Positions 1 to 10,460 of a stretch of 61,401 nt of DNA are shown piece by piece. The stretch is from assembly GCA_963575745.1 (NCBI GenBank), contig CAUYUJ010022076.1, positions 67,501 through 128,901 on the forward strand. The letters are read 5' to 3'. The position numbers and the translations under genes were made by a program. Origin of the DNA: Prorocentrum cordatum. Its lineage: Eukaryota > Sar > Dinophyceae > Prorocentrales > Prorocentraceae. The notes beneath the pieces are model-generated. The model was not told the origin of the DNA. It saw only the letters and a list, made by a program, of their open reading frames with translations, and ran no database searches. Every line of letters starts with the position of its first letter. The first letter of the stretch is position 1.

Positions 1-1220
1 TGCCAGATTTTTTATGGATTTTTGAGTATATTTTAGTGAGTTTCATTGTGTTTTTTTGTTTTGTGTTTTTGGGTATATATTTTAATGATGTCAAGTGTTT
101 TTTTTGTAAATTCGTGCCCGCCGCGAAACAGGGTTCGTCGTGGGGGGCCCCCCGAGAGCTCCGTCGCGGCGGATGGGTACTTCCCGTGGGGACATCTGAG
201 CCAGGAATCTCCATGGGAGAGTCCTCCGCCCGCGGACAGGGCCCGTGGGGGGCTCCCCGAGGCCACGTCGCGAGCGGATGGTCTCCCGAGGGGAATCGAA
301 GGCAGATTTTCTCCACGGGAGACCCCCCGCCGCGGACAGGGTCAGTCGGGTATAGTTTAATGATTTTCAGTGTTTTTTTTGTTGTTTTGGGCATATTTTA
401 ATGATTTTCAATATTTTTTTGAGATTTGGTGCATATTTTGATGATTTCCATGGTTTTTGAATGATTTTGATCATATTTTGGTGATTTTCCATGTTTGTTT
501 TTATGATTTTGTGTATATTGTAATGATTTCGAGTGTTTTTTTTGTAGCTTCGACCAGCCGCGGACAGGGTCCGTCGGAAGGCTCCCCGAGAGCTCCGTCC
601 GCGACGGATGGTCTCCCGTGGAGAATCTGAGCCAGATTCTCCATGGGAGAGCCTCCGCCGCGGACAGGGCCAATTGGGGATCTCCCCGAGAGCCCCGTCC
701 GCGGCGGATGGTCTCCCGTGGGGAATCGGGGCCAGATTCTCCACGGGAAACCCCCCGCCGCGGACAGGGTCAGTCGGGTATATTTTAATGATTTTCGGTG
801 TTTTTTTTGTTGTTTTAGCTATAATTTTGTGATTTTCTGTGTTTTTTTGGTGATTTGGGAGATTTTTCAATGATTTCCATCGTTTTGTTTTTAATGATTT
901 TGGGTATATTTTAGTGATTGTCACTATGTTTTTTTTTTTTTTTTGATTTTGACAATATTTTAATGATTTCTAATGTTTTTTGTAATTTCGGCCCGCCGCG
1001 GACAGGGTCCGTCGGGGGGCTCCCCGAGAGCTCCGTCCGCGGCGGTAGTCTCCCGTGGGGAATCTGGGCCAGATTCTCCATGGGAGAGCCTCCGCCGCGG
1101 ACAGGGCCCGTTGGGGGGCTCCCCGAGGGCTCCGTCCGCGGCGGATGCTCTCCCGTGGGGAATCGGGGCCAGATTCCCCACGGGAGACCCCCCGCCGCGG
1201 ACAGGGTCCGTCGGGCATAT
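1..1220. repeat. GC-rich foldback modules in T-rich spacer DNA
   Basis: Three GC-rich modules of about 230 bp (roughly 113-345, 549-775 and 990-1217) alternate with T-rich spacers built from variants of TTTTAATGATTTTCA and TTTTGGGCATATTTTAGTG. Each module holds two nested inverted repeats. CCGCCGCGGAC pairs with GTCCGCGGCGG, and a CTCCCGTGGGGAATCTGG arm pairs with a CCAGATTCTCCATGGGAG arm. The frames that read through are shadows of the repeat. The same landscape returns at 34190-35560, so this is a dispersed family. I see no gene here. Confidence 0.85.
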
Positions 1221-1419
1221 TTTAATGATTTTCATTGTTTTTTTTGTTGTTTTGGGCATATTTTAGTGATTTACAATGTTTTTTTTTGTGATTTGGATGA
1301 TATCTTAATGATTTCCATAGGTTTTTATTGATTTTGGATATATTTTAGTGACTTTCAATGTTGTGTTGTGATTTTGGACGTATTTTAATGATTTCTAGTG
1401 TTCCTTTGTAATTTTGGCT

Positions 1420-1780
1420 AGTAATGGTCCCAGGAGGTCCCGTTTGGCATGGTGTCGGGGCTTCGAAAACCCGCCCCGGGAGGTTCCGTTTGGCATGGTG
1501 TCACGGGTCACGCCCCGAAAATTTGGTTCCGGGAGATCCCGTTTGGCATGGTGTCGGGCCCCCTAGACCCGCCCCAGGAGATTCCGTTTGGCATGGTGTC
1601 GGGCCTTCGAAAACCCGCCCCGGGAGGTTCCGTTTGGCATGATGTCACGGGTCACGCCCCGAAAGCCCGCCCAGGGAGATCCCATTTGGCATGGTGTCGG
1701 GCCCCGTCCGCGGCGGATGATCTCCCGTGGGGAATCGGGGCCAGATTCTCCACGGGAAACCCCCCGCCGCGGACAGGGTC
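1420..1780. repeat. GTTTGGCATGGTGTCGGG tandem array plus partial foldback module
   Basis: Five to six degenerate units carry the core GTTTGGCATGGTGTCGGG, alternating with TTCGAAAACCCGCCCCGGGA or with GTCACGCCCCGAAA segments. The array runs straight into a partial copy of the foldback module at about 1700-1780. The same combination in the same order is found at 34615-35115. No coding signal is believable. Confidence 0.85.
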
Positions 1781-1946
1781 CGTCGGGTATATTTTAATGA
1801 TTTTCAGTTTTTTTTTTGTTTTTTTTTGTTGTTGTTGTTTTGGGTATATTTGAGTGTTTTTCAATCTGTTTTAATGATTTGGGGCATATTTTAACGATTT
1901 CCATATTTTTTTTTATAGTGATTTTCGGCATATTTTAGTGATTGTC

Positions 1947-1979
<33 letters not shown>

Positions 1980-1985
1980 GGGGGT
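1781..1985. repeat. T-rich low-complexity tract
   Basis: This is AT-rich spacer sequence of the TTTTAATGATTTTCAG type ending in a poly(T) run of about 30 bases near 1948-1978. No gene is seen. Confidence 0.8.
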
Positions 1986-1999
1986 GATTTTGGGCATAT

Positions 2000-2700
2000 C
2001 GAGCGTCAGCCGAATAAAGGCGTCAGAGGAATAGAGTCGTCACGGGCGTCATCGGTCTTCAGGCGAATAGAGGCGTCAGGCAGAATAGAGGCGTCAGGAG
2101 CGTCAGCGAGCGTCAGCCGAATAGAGGCGTCAGCCAGAATAGAGGCGTCACAGGCGTCATCGAGCGTCAGCCGAATAAAGGCGTCAGAGGAGTAGAGGCG
2201 TCACGGGCGTCATCGGTCTTCAGGCGAATAGAGGCGTCAGGCAGAATAGAGGCGTCAGGAGCGTCAGCGAGCGTCAGCCGAATAGAGGCGTCAGCCAGAA
2301 TAGAGGCGTCACAGGCGTCATCGAGCGTCAGCCGAATAAAGGCGTCAGAGGAGTAGAGGCGTCACGGGCGTCATCGGTCTTCAGGCGAATAGAGGCGTCA
2401 GGCAAAATAGAGGCGTCAGGAGCGTCAGCGGGCGTCAGCCGAATAGAGGCGTCAGACCGAATAAAGGCGTCACGGGTGTCAGCGATCGTCTGGCGCATAG
2501 GAACGACAGAGCAAATACGGCGCCGAGCGAATAAAGGCGTCAGACGAATAGAGGCGTCAGAGGCGTCATCGGGCGTCAGGCCAATAGAGGCGTCAGCCAG
2601 AATAGAGGCGTCACAGGCGTCATCGAGCGTCAGGCGAATAGAGTCTTCAAATAGAGTCTTCAACACAATAGAGTCTTCAAATCGAGTCTTCATCTTCAGG
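2000..2700. repeat. GAATAGAGGCGTCAG tandem repeat with 161-bp higher-order period
   Basis: The basic unit is GAATAGAGGCGTCAG and variants. A higher-order unit begins with CGAATAAAGGCGTCAGAGGA at 2011, 2172 and 2333, giving a period of 161 bp. The third unit decays after about 2480 and the array ends in GAGTCTTCAAATA repeats near 2640-2695. Long frames on both strands come from the repeat and are not genes. Confidence 0.9.
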
Positions 2701-2724
2701 CCGAATGGGGAACCCACCGGGCCA

Positions 2725-3050
2725 CCCCCCTGTATACATATAACGGCGCACCGGGTCCGGGGGCCCGGGCCGGGACCTCGACCACAAATGTGGGCCCCGG
2801 GGCTCATTTTCCTGTGATTTTACATGGTTTCTGCGTCAAGGAGGGTCCAAGAGGCTCCAGAACAGACACCGGACGCCCGAAGGTCGCTCTTAGACGCTTA
2901 ACATGGCCTCGAAGACATTTTCAGAAGTCCCCAAGACACTCCAAGCGACCCCCAATAGGGCCCCCAATACAATTCCAAGCGGCCAAAATAGCCTCATTCT
3001 GTTTGTAAAACGTAGTTTGTTCTCGCTGTCGGTACGGCCCACGAAGGGCC
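2725..3050 (+). repeat. Dispersed repeat, copy A (CATATAACGGCGCACCGGG family)
   Basis: It starts with CATATAACGGCGCACCGGG, followed by a GGGCCCGGG-rich block and ACCACAAATGTG. Later come AACATGGCCTCGAAG, AGACACTCCAAGCGA and TTTGTAAAACGTA. The same blocks in the same order are found at 6420-6775 and, in part, at 10461-10815. Unit ends are not sharply defined. There is no open frame conserved between copies, so I read it as a non-coding dispersed repeat. Confidence 0.7.
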
Positions 3051-3097
3051 CAAGACGTTCGCAAACGTGGGCTCCGGGGATCTCGGGGAGCCCGAAA

Positions 3098-3185
3098 GCC
3101 GAGAGAGAGAGAGAGAGAGAGAGAGACCGAGGCACACCGAGAAAGAGAGAGAGAGAGAGAGAAAGCAATCAACAAAAAGAGAGAC
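3098..3185. repeat. (GA)n microsatellite, interrupted
   Basis: Two GAGA tracts are separated by CCGAGGCACACC. Low complexity only. Confidence 0.9.
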
Positions 3186-3544
3186 GAATAGAAGCCACGA
3201 TGCCTCTTAGGAGTGGTCCTATCGGGCCTACAGAGCTCGTCGTTGAGCCTCCGGGAGCCCTCTCGGCACGGAAGGCTTGCGTTTCCGGCTTGCGGCGCCG
3301 TCTTCGGGAACGTTTCTGGCCGTCTTGGGCATTTTTTTGGGCCGCCCTGGGGCCTCTTGGGCCTCTGGAGCGATAAGTCCCACGCGCTTCAAAACCACTC
3401 GAGTTTCAACGGGTTCTATGTTTGTGGCCTCCTGGAGGCCTCTTATGGCGGCGCTGGCTTTCTCGAGGCAGGAAGCTTGAATATGCGGCTTGCCGTTTCT
3501 TTGGTGGGGCTCGTCTCTTGGGGCCGTTTTGCCGCAGTCTTCGG

Positions 3545-3670
3545 CAGGAGGAGGAGGAGGAGAGGCAGGAGGAGGAGGAAGAGGGGAAGATGAGCAGCAG
3601 ATATGTAGTAGGATGAGGAGGATGATGAGGACGAGAAGGAGGAGGAGTAGGAGGAGGAGGAGGGCGGCTT
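3545..3670. repeat. (GGA)n-like microsatellite
   Basis: Purine-rich AGGAGG tract with interruptions. Opposite-strand frames read Ser/Pro/Leu runs and are not credible genes. Confidence 0.85.
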
Positions 3671-4640
3671 GGAAGTTCTCTTGGGACGCCTCGGGGCCTT
3701 CTTCGCGGGGGGGGATCTTCGGCCGTTTGGTAGTCGTCCTGGGGATTCTCCGAGCTGTTGTGGAGCGTCGGGGGGCCGAACCGGCGAGGTGTCCCAATTC
3801 GTTCAAGAAGCAAATGGAAACGAATAGTTCGCGTTTTCCTGGGCTCTTCTTGGAAAGGCCTCGCAACGCAGGGTTGGACCGCTTCGGCTTGTTGGTTACC
3901 CAGCCATATTCATTGAGACTCGTAGCTCTGTTCGTGGTATGTGTCGCGGGCCTTTATTCTGGCAGTCAGCTGGCTTGCGACCGTTGCCTCTTCTCGCAGG
4001 CGTGGCCTGGTATGTCTGGGCAGCAGAGTCTTCATTTCAGCCTGCTGGACCGCCCGTCGCTCATCGGCAAAAATGACTCGGGAGCTGGCGGGCGTGGCAG
4101 ACAGATCGGGCTTATTGTGCGGGCAGCAACGCCTCGCTGAATGCCAGCGTGGTAGGGAACTTAATCCTTTTAAAGTGGCGCCGCCAGAGGTCCTGCGTGG
4201 TGGCCGCGCAAACATGCCCAGTCGTCCCTATTGTCCCCCCCCCAAAAAAAACAAAACACGGCCCAAAGGGGCTTCAATCAAGAAACGGAAATGATGGAGG
4301 CTATAGTTTAATACGTGGCTGGCTCAGGCCCCGACGAGGACAAGACCATCACAGGGTCGATTGCACGTCCTAGGGGTGCGATTCAGCATGCTGAGTCTGC
4401 ACGTCGCTGTATCCCCAGCCAGCACACGCTGTGACTGGCCAGCGTGTCCTGCGATTTGTTGTCTTGGCCAACGCAGGCCGCGACGGAGAGCCGATACATG
4501 GTCGATTGCATGTGCTAGGGGTGTGTTTCTGCATGCTGCTTTTCGTGTCTCACTGAACCCGTGTCACTATATAAAGAGCCCTTGAAACAGAGTAGGCGTG
4601 GCACGCGAGACATGTGCAGGTCCTTGAGCATTTTTTTGGT
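3671..4640. other. Unique-looking sequence, no gene supported
   Basis: Mostly non-repetitive sequence with short frames in several phases, none with a recognisable motif. Near 4353-4410 and 4500-4545 there is a loose duplication around GTCGATTGCA...CTAGGGGTG...GCATGCTG. I see no RNA gene or clear coding region. Confidence 0.5.
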
Positions 4641-4649
4641 AGACCATGT

Positions 4650-5520
4650 GCGGCTCAGGGTGGGGGAAAAAAAAACTGCCCAAGAGGCTCCCAAGAGGGC
4701 TCCAAGATAGCCCAGGAGCGCTCCCAGACGGCCCAAAACGTCCCCAAGACGGCGCAAGAGGCTCGCAAAACGTCACAACAAAGCACCATAAGAATCCGAA
4801 GACGCTCAAGGAGGGACCCGAGACGCCAAGAGTCCGCTCTAAGACGCCCAAGGTAGCCCCGAGACGGCCCAAAAAGCTTCAAGATGCCCACGGAGGCTTC
4901 AAGACGCTCCCCAGTAGGGCCCCAAGAGGGCATAAAGACACCAATTTTATTAATTGGCCGATTGTTTTTTATTAGTTTTTTGGGGTTCCCGCCTTTTCGG
5001 CTTGACGTTGCTCCACGACGGCTCCGAATATCGCACCAAGGCAGCCAAAGAGGCTCACAAGACAGATCCAAAACACGCCAGGAGCGCCCCAACACGGCTT
5101 GAAGGGGCCCCAAGACGGCCCAAGAAGCCCCCAGGACAGTTCCAAGAAGGGGGCCAGAGGGGGTATTGGAACGGAAGTCTCCGTCCCTGGAGGTCCCCAG
5201 GAGGCTTTGAGAAGCACCCAAGAGGCGCCCAAGAAGCGCCGAAGAGGCCCCCAAGACGCCCCCATGAAGCTCCGAAACGCCCCCTAGAGCCTAGAGCTTG
5301 CTTCCCGGACGCCCCGAAGCACCCCTGGCGATCCTGAGGGAGCCCCAGGGAACAGAAGTCGCTCCTCTCCGTTCGGAAGTCCACATGCAGGAGCTCCGAA
5401 AAATCGCCTCTTGAATGCCTCTTGGGCCGCCCTTCGCGCGCTCTTGGGGGCAACTTGTGTTTTTTTGGGGGGGGCCCTCTTGGAGACCGCTGGGGCCTCT
5501 TCGTCGGCAAGCGTTCGACT
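4650..5520. repeat. CCCAAGA-type degenerate repeat region
   Basis: Dense CCCAAGA, GCTCCAAGA and CCCCAAGACGG motifs occur at roughly 10-12 bp spacing, interrupted by a short AT-rich block at 4940-4985. It is the same family as the array at 10560-12740. Frames here read Arg/Pro/Lys-rich on plus and Leu/Gly/Trp-rich on minus, as the repeat predicts. Confidence 0.75.
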
Positions 5521-5581
5521 CCAAGATATGTGGAGCACTAGCACGCGCGAAGCGCGCGATGGTTCTAGCACCGATTGATGG

Positions 5582-5905
5582 TTGTCTTCTATATCGGTTA
5601 CGCCCTTGACCGTCAACAGGGATGAGATGATGTGTTTCTATGGTGTTCTTCAGGACGGGCAATGCCCCAGACCCTTCAAGGGGAGGCCTGGTGGTGCCTC
5701 GTTGTCAGTGTTCTGCCAGTGGTTGCAGGCTCTCCTTCAGAGTGCCTGGGAGGGTCTGAGGTTGATTGTTTTCGTGGGTGCAATGGTACGGTTTCCCTCG
5801 TATCACACGCTGCTTATATTGATTATCTTCGGTTCTGATGGGAAGTCGATCAGCTTTTTGATTGCAGCTTGCTCAGTATCGGTCATGTCACGCCCAAGAC
5901 CATGA
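5582..5905 (+). CDS. Hypothetical small reading frame, low confidence
   Basis: A frame of about 107 codons lies in unique sequence. It has a coherent stretch around DGQCPRPFKGRPGG followed by a hydrophobic segment (FCQWLQALLQSAW, then a Val/Phe/Leu-rich part). No family is recognised. The first in-frame ATG that could start it is inside the frame (DEMMCF, about 5621), and no conserved neighbour supports it. It could be a decayed retroelement piece or chance. Confidence 0.2.
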   Translation: MSSISVTPLTVNRDEMMCFYGVLQDGQCPRPFKGRPGGASLSVFCQWLQALLQSAWEGLRLIVFVGAMVRFPSYHTLLILIIFGSDGKSISFLIAACSVSVMSRPRP

Positions 5906-5964
5906 AAGGGTATTGGCGCGGCTTATGTTTGTTCATGGATGAGTGAGTACGGGTCATGCCACCC

Positions 5965-6140
5965 ACCTATTCCTTCTCTCCTCTTCTCCTCCTCCCCCTC
6001 CTCCTCCTTTTCCCCCTCCTCCTCTTTCCCCCTCCTCCTCTTCCTCCTGCCCTCTCATCTCCCGATCCTCCTCTGATTGGGGGAGCCGCCGCTGGCCATC
6101 CTCCCAATCCTTCCAATCCTCCTGCTCATCCTCTGCCCAC
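5965..6140. repeat. Pyrimidine-rich (CTCC)n tract
   Basis: Low-complexity CTCCTCC/CCCCTCC sequence. Frames through it are Ser/Pro-rich and not credible. Confidence 0.8.
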
Positions 6141-6419
6141 GCGTGCCTGCATGTATGACACGGTGCTTAAGGCAATCCAGCATAATCGTGATGCATCTGA
6201 GTTATCGGTGGGCGTTCCTTGGCTACTGGTGCCCAGGCTTTGACCCCAGTATGCAGGTGCCGTATACACTATGAAGCGATTGGGGCTCATGTTGGACGTC
6301 CTGGGACAACATCTTTTTTTACGGACGGGGCTTCCTTCGGACCGGCGATAACAGAGATAATGAGATGTGGATTGGCTTTTGTCATGTCTTCCTGTTCGTG
6401 CAGGTGTTGGACCTTCACC

Positions 6420-6775
6420 TGGCCCTGGGGCACCGGGGCCCGGGGCCCCGGGGCCAGGACCTCGACCACAAATGTGTGGCCTGGGGGCTCATTTTCCCTG
6501 TATTTTTATAGGGTTTCGGCATTCCAGGGCCTCACAGGAGGCGCCAAGGAGGCCCCAAGAGGCTCGGGAGCAGACCCAGAACGCTCGAAGGTCGCTCCCA
6601 GACGCCCAACATGGCCTCGAAGGCACCTTCAGAAGTCCACAAGACACTCCAAGCGACTCCCAATAGGGCTCCAAAGAGAGCTCCAAGTGGCCCAAATAGC
6701 CCCATTCCCTTTGTAAAACGTATACTTTAAACATGTTGTTTGTTTTCGCTGTCGGTCCGGCCCAGGACGTGCCCC
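6420..6775 (+). repeat. Dispersed repeat, copy B
   Basis: It has the same order of blocks as 2725-3050: GGGGCCCGGGGCC, ACCTCGACCACAAATGTG, GGGGCTCATTTTCC, AACATGGCCTCGAAGG, AGACACTCCAAGCGAC, CCCTTTGTAAAACGTA and TTTGTTTTCGCTGTCGGT. It is diverged from copy A throughout with several indels. Confidence 0.7.
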
Positions 6776-7310
6776 AGAGAGCCCCAATACAGCCCCAGAG
6801 AGCTCCTCGACGGCTCACAACTTTCGTTGAGGCCCTCCAGGACTCCCAGGAGGGCCTCAACAGGCAAGCACTGTTGATGTTCCATTGTTTTATTGAAATT
6901 CAGAATGGGCTTTCCAGAGCACCCCTAAGACGGCCCAAGAGGAACTCCAGACGACCCAGAAGGCGCCCAAGAGCGCCCAAGAATATACTCCAAGCCGACC
7001 GAAGATGGCCCAAGGACAGCCCACGAGGTCGCTGAGGCGGCCCAAGAGGCTTCCAAGAGGTCTCCCACGAGTGCCACCAGGGTCGAAATCACTTATTTCC
7101 CCCGGGATTTTGCAGGTGTTCGGCCTCCTCGCCTTTTCAGTTTCCCGGCGCCCAAAGATAGCCTATGCCTCCAAGACCGCCTCAAGATGGCCAAAAAAGC
7201 TCCAAGTAGGGCCTCAAGCCAGCCCAAGAGAGCCCCAAGACGGCCCGGTTTTGACCTTCCCGACGTTTTGGGACAGCCTGAGAAGCGCCTGAGAACGTCC
7301 CAGGTTGGCT
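6776..7310. repeat. CCCAAGA-type degenerate repeat region
   Basis: CCCAAGA, GCCCAAGAG and CTCCAAG motifs recur, with an AT-richer insert at about 6870-6910. No believable gene. Confidence 0.65.
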
Positions 7311-7414
7311 TTCATGGCTTCCGAGCTTCCGATATCTTTCCAAGATGGATACTTCCTTCACTGAGCAGGTCCACGCTGCCTCTCCGAGCTGGGGGTGACA
7401 GGATGTTTCCAGCG

Positions 7415-7690
7415 AGAGGAGGAGGAGGAGGAGGAGGAGGAGGAGGAGGAGGAGGAGGAGGAGGAGGAGGAGGAGGAGGACGAGCAGAAGCAAGAAGAGG
7501 AGGAGGATAAGGAGGAGAAGCAGGAGCAGGAAAAGCCGGAGGAGGAGGAACAGGAGCAGGAGCAGGATGAGGAGGAGGAGTAGGAGGAGGAGGAGCAGTA
7601 GGAGGAGTCAGAGGAGAAGGAGAGCGGGGGATGAGCAGGAGGAGCAGGAGGAGGAAGGAAGAGGAGGGGAGGAGCAGGAGGAGGAGGGTA
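7415..7690. repeat. (GGA)n microsatellite
   Basis: About 270 bp of AGG/GGA repeat with GCAGGA interruptions. Its right end joins the duplicated gene fragment at 7685 without a spacer. Confidence 0.95.
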
Positions 7691-7992
7691 TCATCATAGC
7701 GCATTGCAACCCGATGACAAGGCTCCGAGATGGATTGCTTTCGGCCCATCGTTCCGTAAGGTGGAGCTGAAAGTCGCTCACGGGCGCATGGACGTTGGCC
7801 TCCACTATGTGAACGTGTACGTGGAGCATCTGGGGCGAGCAGGGTTTGCCGTCGGGGGCCTGCTGGGGGAAAACCGCAAAGACGTAATGACACCCCCAGC
7901 GAGCTGTACCCATCATACCTCTCCAGTGAATGAACACACCAGCGGATAGGCTCGTTCCTTGTCGTTGACAATGGCTACTTTCGAGCGCCTCT
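7685..7992 (+). pseudogene. Duplicated C-terminal fragment of the VWD-like secreted protein
   Basis: The nucleotide sequence closely matches 10076-10394, the second coding part of the gene at 8535-10395. Both read Gly-Tyr-His-His-Ser-Ala-Leu-Gln-Pro-Asp-Asp, then a block containing FGPSFRKVELK and later HLGRAG, AVGGLLGE and a TPPA segment. The copy has no start, no N-terminal domain and a divergent tail. Its left edge is the GGAGGG at the end of the microsatellite, which is also the GGAGGG found in the intact gene. It looks like a truncated segmental copy. Confidence 0.8.
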
Positions 7993-8290
7993 TTGACCTC
8001 TCTTGGAGCCCATCTTGAGGCGATCGTGGGCGCTCTTGCAGCCGTCTCGGGGCCTCTTGGACCTCTCCTGGGGCTGTCTTGGACCACCTTGGAGTCATCC
8101 CGAGGCCTCGGGGAGGCATCAGAAGTGACACGACGAGGAGGCAACCAAACACAGACCACTTGGGGCCGTCTTGGGGCCGTCTTGGAGTCTTTTAAGATAT
8201 CTTCGAAACCATTTGGAACCGTCTTGAGGCATCTGGAGCCATCTTGGCGGTCATCTTGGGCTCTCTGGGGCCCTCGGCTGGGAAAATGCT
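7993..8290. repeat. TCTTGGG-type repeat (reverse orientation of CCCAAGA)
   Basis: CTTGGAGCC, TCTTGGGGCC and GCCGTCTTGG motifs recur at 10-12 bp spacing. This is the reverse complement of the CCCAAGA family. Confidence 0.7.
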
Positions 8291-8534
8291 GGCGAAAGCC
8301 GTCGAAAATGGAACATTGATGGCTCCGTCGGCGGACGTCGGCAGAGGGCTTCCGGATGCAAGCAGAAGTAGATGGTGCGTTCCCACGAGCAAGAGGTGCC
8401 ACTTCTTCATGAGGGCTCGGGGATTCCAGAATGGCCGACGCAGAGGCGCTGTTCCATAGCCATTAGGTCTTCTCAAAAGCTTTTGGTACCCACACACTGA
8501 CACCTACGAACTCTTCTCGCAAGGCCCGGGCGAC
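8291..8534. other. Upstream region of the secreted-protein gene
   Basis: Unique sequence with no clear motif. No TATA-like box is seen, which is usual for dinoflagellates. Confidence 0.4.
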
Positions 8535-9572
8535 ATGAGAGCCCATACGGCACGCGCGTCCATGTGGATGGCAGTTCTGTCCACTACCGCGGCCGCTGTC
8601 CACGCGCGGCAGCGTACCAACACGTCTCGCATGGAGGCCGAGGCCGAGGCAATGGCGGAGGCCAGCGAATGGGTTAAGATATACCAGATCCAGGATGGTT
8701 CAAGGGGGTCCTATTCCTTCCCCCTCACAACCGGGGCGTACGGAAACATCTCTTCGTCGATCGGATCAAGCCATGCAAAATTGTCTGACTCTGAAATCAA
8801 GTCTAGGGCAGTGGCACGAGATGGCTACTCGCACGTCTACCAAATCAAGAGTTCCGATTGCAGTAGCTACTTGTACGTGAGGTCGAACGACAACTACGTC
8901 GACACCTCGGCGTCTTTCGGCCTGACGTACGCCAATACCAGAGTTTGCTTGGCTTCATCCTACGAATCCTGTTCGACCTGGGCCTATTTACCTTCCACAG
9001 CGCACGGCATAGACTTGCTGCACACAAGGCCCGGTCTCGCTGGACAAGAGTGCTGCCGATATTTCTTTGGGCATGGTTCAGTCGATTGCTGGGCGGGCCC
9101 TTCAGGCTACCGCTGCGTCAACGGTGGACACCATTGCTCCTACTACAAGAAGTTGGACGATGTGGTGTTTTACGTCTGGGGGGGCAGCGCAGCGACGCCC
9201 ACCCCCGCGCCCAACCCCACGCCTAATCCGACGCCCAACCCGACGCCCAACCCCACTCCCAACCCCACTCCAAACCCGACGCCGTTCCCGACGCCATTCC
9301 CGACGCCGTTCCCGACGCCGTTCCCGACGCCGTTCCCAACGCCCAGCCCGACACCGAACCCGACATATCCTCCAGGTTGGCCGACGCCGCACCCGACGTT
9401 TCCTTCGATTGGTGCAGCTGGCGCTGGTGTGGCTGCCACCGGCGATCCCCATTTGCAGAACCTTCATGGCGAGCGGTTCGATTTGATGAAGCCGGGCCAG
9501 CATGTTCTGATTTTTGGGCTGAAGCCGCACCGCCGACCCCTTGGGTGCATTTTAGTTACAGCTGACACGTGA
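8535..9572 (+). CDS. Secreted PT-repeat protein with start of VWD-like domain (first coding part)
   Basis: The ATG at 8535 begins a 345-codon frame. Residues 10-25 are hydrophobic and resemble a signal peptide. Residues 45-215 form a Cys-rich extracellular domain: an FPLTTGAYG...SISS-like start, CLASSYESC, and about ten cysteines in all, vaguely like fibrinogen-related folds (inference). Residues 221-276 are an NPTP/FPTP linker. Residues 303-326 carry GDPH and [11 protein letters not shown], the opening of a VWD-like domain of a family I recognise from dinoflagellates. Family-like sequence ends at 9512; the last 19 codons to the stop at 9570-9572 look like read-through into repeat DNA. The rest of the domain resumes in another frame at 9934. 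Probably an exported or cell-surface protein of unknown role. Confidence 0.75.
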   Translation: MRAHTARASMWMAVLSTTAAAVHARQRTNTSRMEAEAEAMAEASEWVKIYQIQDGSRGSYSFPLTTGAYGNISSSIGSSHAKLSDSEIKSRAVARDGYSHVYQIKSSDCSSYLYVRSNDNYVDTSASFGLTYANTRVCLASSYESCSTWAYLPSTAHGIDLLHTRPGLAGQECCRYFFGHGSVDCWAGPSGYRCVNGGHHCSYYKKLDDVVFYVWGGSAATPTPAPNPTPNPTPNPTPNPTPNPTPNPTPFPTPFPTPFPTPFPTPFPTPSPTPNPTYPPGWPTPHPTFPSIGAAGAGVAATGDPHLQNLHGERFDLMKPGQHVLIFGLKPHRRPLGCILVTADT

Positions 9573-9933
9573 GATTGGGTTCCTCTTGCTTCGAGGGGTG
9601 GTGCATGTCCAGAACGCATGGGGCATGGGCGTCTGAGTTTCCTGGGAGTGTTTGGGGTTAACCTGGTGGCCTCCTGGAGACACCTTGAGGCCTCTTGGGA
9701 GCCTCTTGGGGGACTCCTGGGCCATCTTCGGGTGCCTGGCGCAGTCGCAGGCACTCTCTGGGATCCTCTCACGGACGTCGTGGCGCCATCTTCGGGCTAA
9801 CGGCCATCTTTGGTGTTTCTTGGGCCGCCCTGGGGGACCTCTGGGCGAGGTCGTAGGGGCTTCGTTGGCAGCTTTGTGACCCTCGTGGGCTGCCTAGGAT
9901 CTCCCACGCGGGGTCACCCGAAGGGGTCGGCGA
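9513..9933. other. 421-bp repeat-derived interruption of the VWD-like gene
   Basis: This stretch separates the two coding parts and is rich in CTCTTGGG, CTTGGGCC and GGGACTCCTGG motifs, the reverse orientation of the CCCAAGA family. If it is an intron, the best protein join (after codons CAT-GTT-CTG-ATT ending at 9512, resuming at AAC-ATC-CCT from 9937) lacks GT-AG ends. Dinoflagellate introns can use odd donors, so an intron and a disruptive insertion both remain possible. Confidence 0.5.
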
Positions 9934-10395
9934 ATCAACATCCCTCGTGGAATGATCGCTGAAGTCGCATTGCTTCGCGTGCAGGCCTACGCGCGCCGCC
10001 TAGGTGGACAGTGTTCTGACATGTACTTCCAAGAGTTGAACGTTACGGGTTCGTGGGCAGAGGCCGAACAAGCTGGAGGGTATCATCATAGCGCATTGCA
10101 ACCCGATGACAAGGCTCCACAATGGATTGCTTTCGGCCCATCGTTCCGTAAGGTGGAGCTGAAAGTCGTTCACGGGCGCACGGACGGTGGCCTCCAGTAT
10201 TTGAACGTGTACGTGAAACATCTGGGGCGAGCAGGGCTTGCCGTCGGGGGCCTGCTGGGGGAAGACGACCACAGAGACGTAATGACACCCCCAGCGGACT
10301 GTGCCCACCATACCTTTCTGAGAACCTTTCTGGTGGATGAGAAACCCAGAGGCCAGGCTCGGTCTTTGTCAGTGGCAAGGGCCACTTTCGCGTGA
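9934..10395 (+). CDS. VWD-like secreted protein, second coding part
   Basis: From 9934 the frame reads straight into Ile-Asn-Ile-Pro-Arg-Gly, then ALLRVQA-like, CSDMYFQELNVTGSW, FGPSFRKVELKVVHG and YLNVYVKHLGRAG, ending in VGGLLGEDD and a TPPADC segment. This is the C-terminal continuation of the domain begun at 8535. The stop is at 10393-10395. The strength of the match suggests recent or current function despite the interruption. A truncated duplicate lies at 7685-7992. Confidence 0.7.
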   Translation: MNIPRGMIAEVALLRVQAYARRLGGQCSDMYFQELNVTGSWAEAEQAGGYHHSALQPDDKAPQWIAFGPSFRKVELKVVHGRTDGGLQYLNVYVKHLGRAGLAVGGLLGEDDHRDVMTPPADCAHHTFLRTFLVDEKPRGQARSLSVARATFA

Positions 10396-10460
10396 CTCGA
10401 CGCTGCACTTCAGAACCGAGCAGGCCAACAGCGACAGAGTTCCAGTTTTTGCGGTACAGC

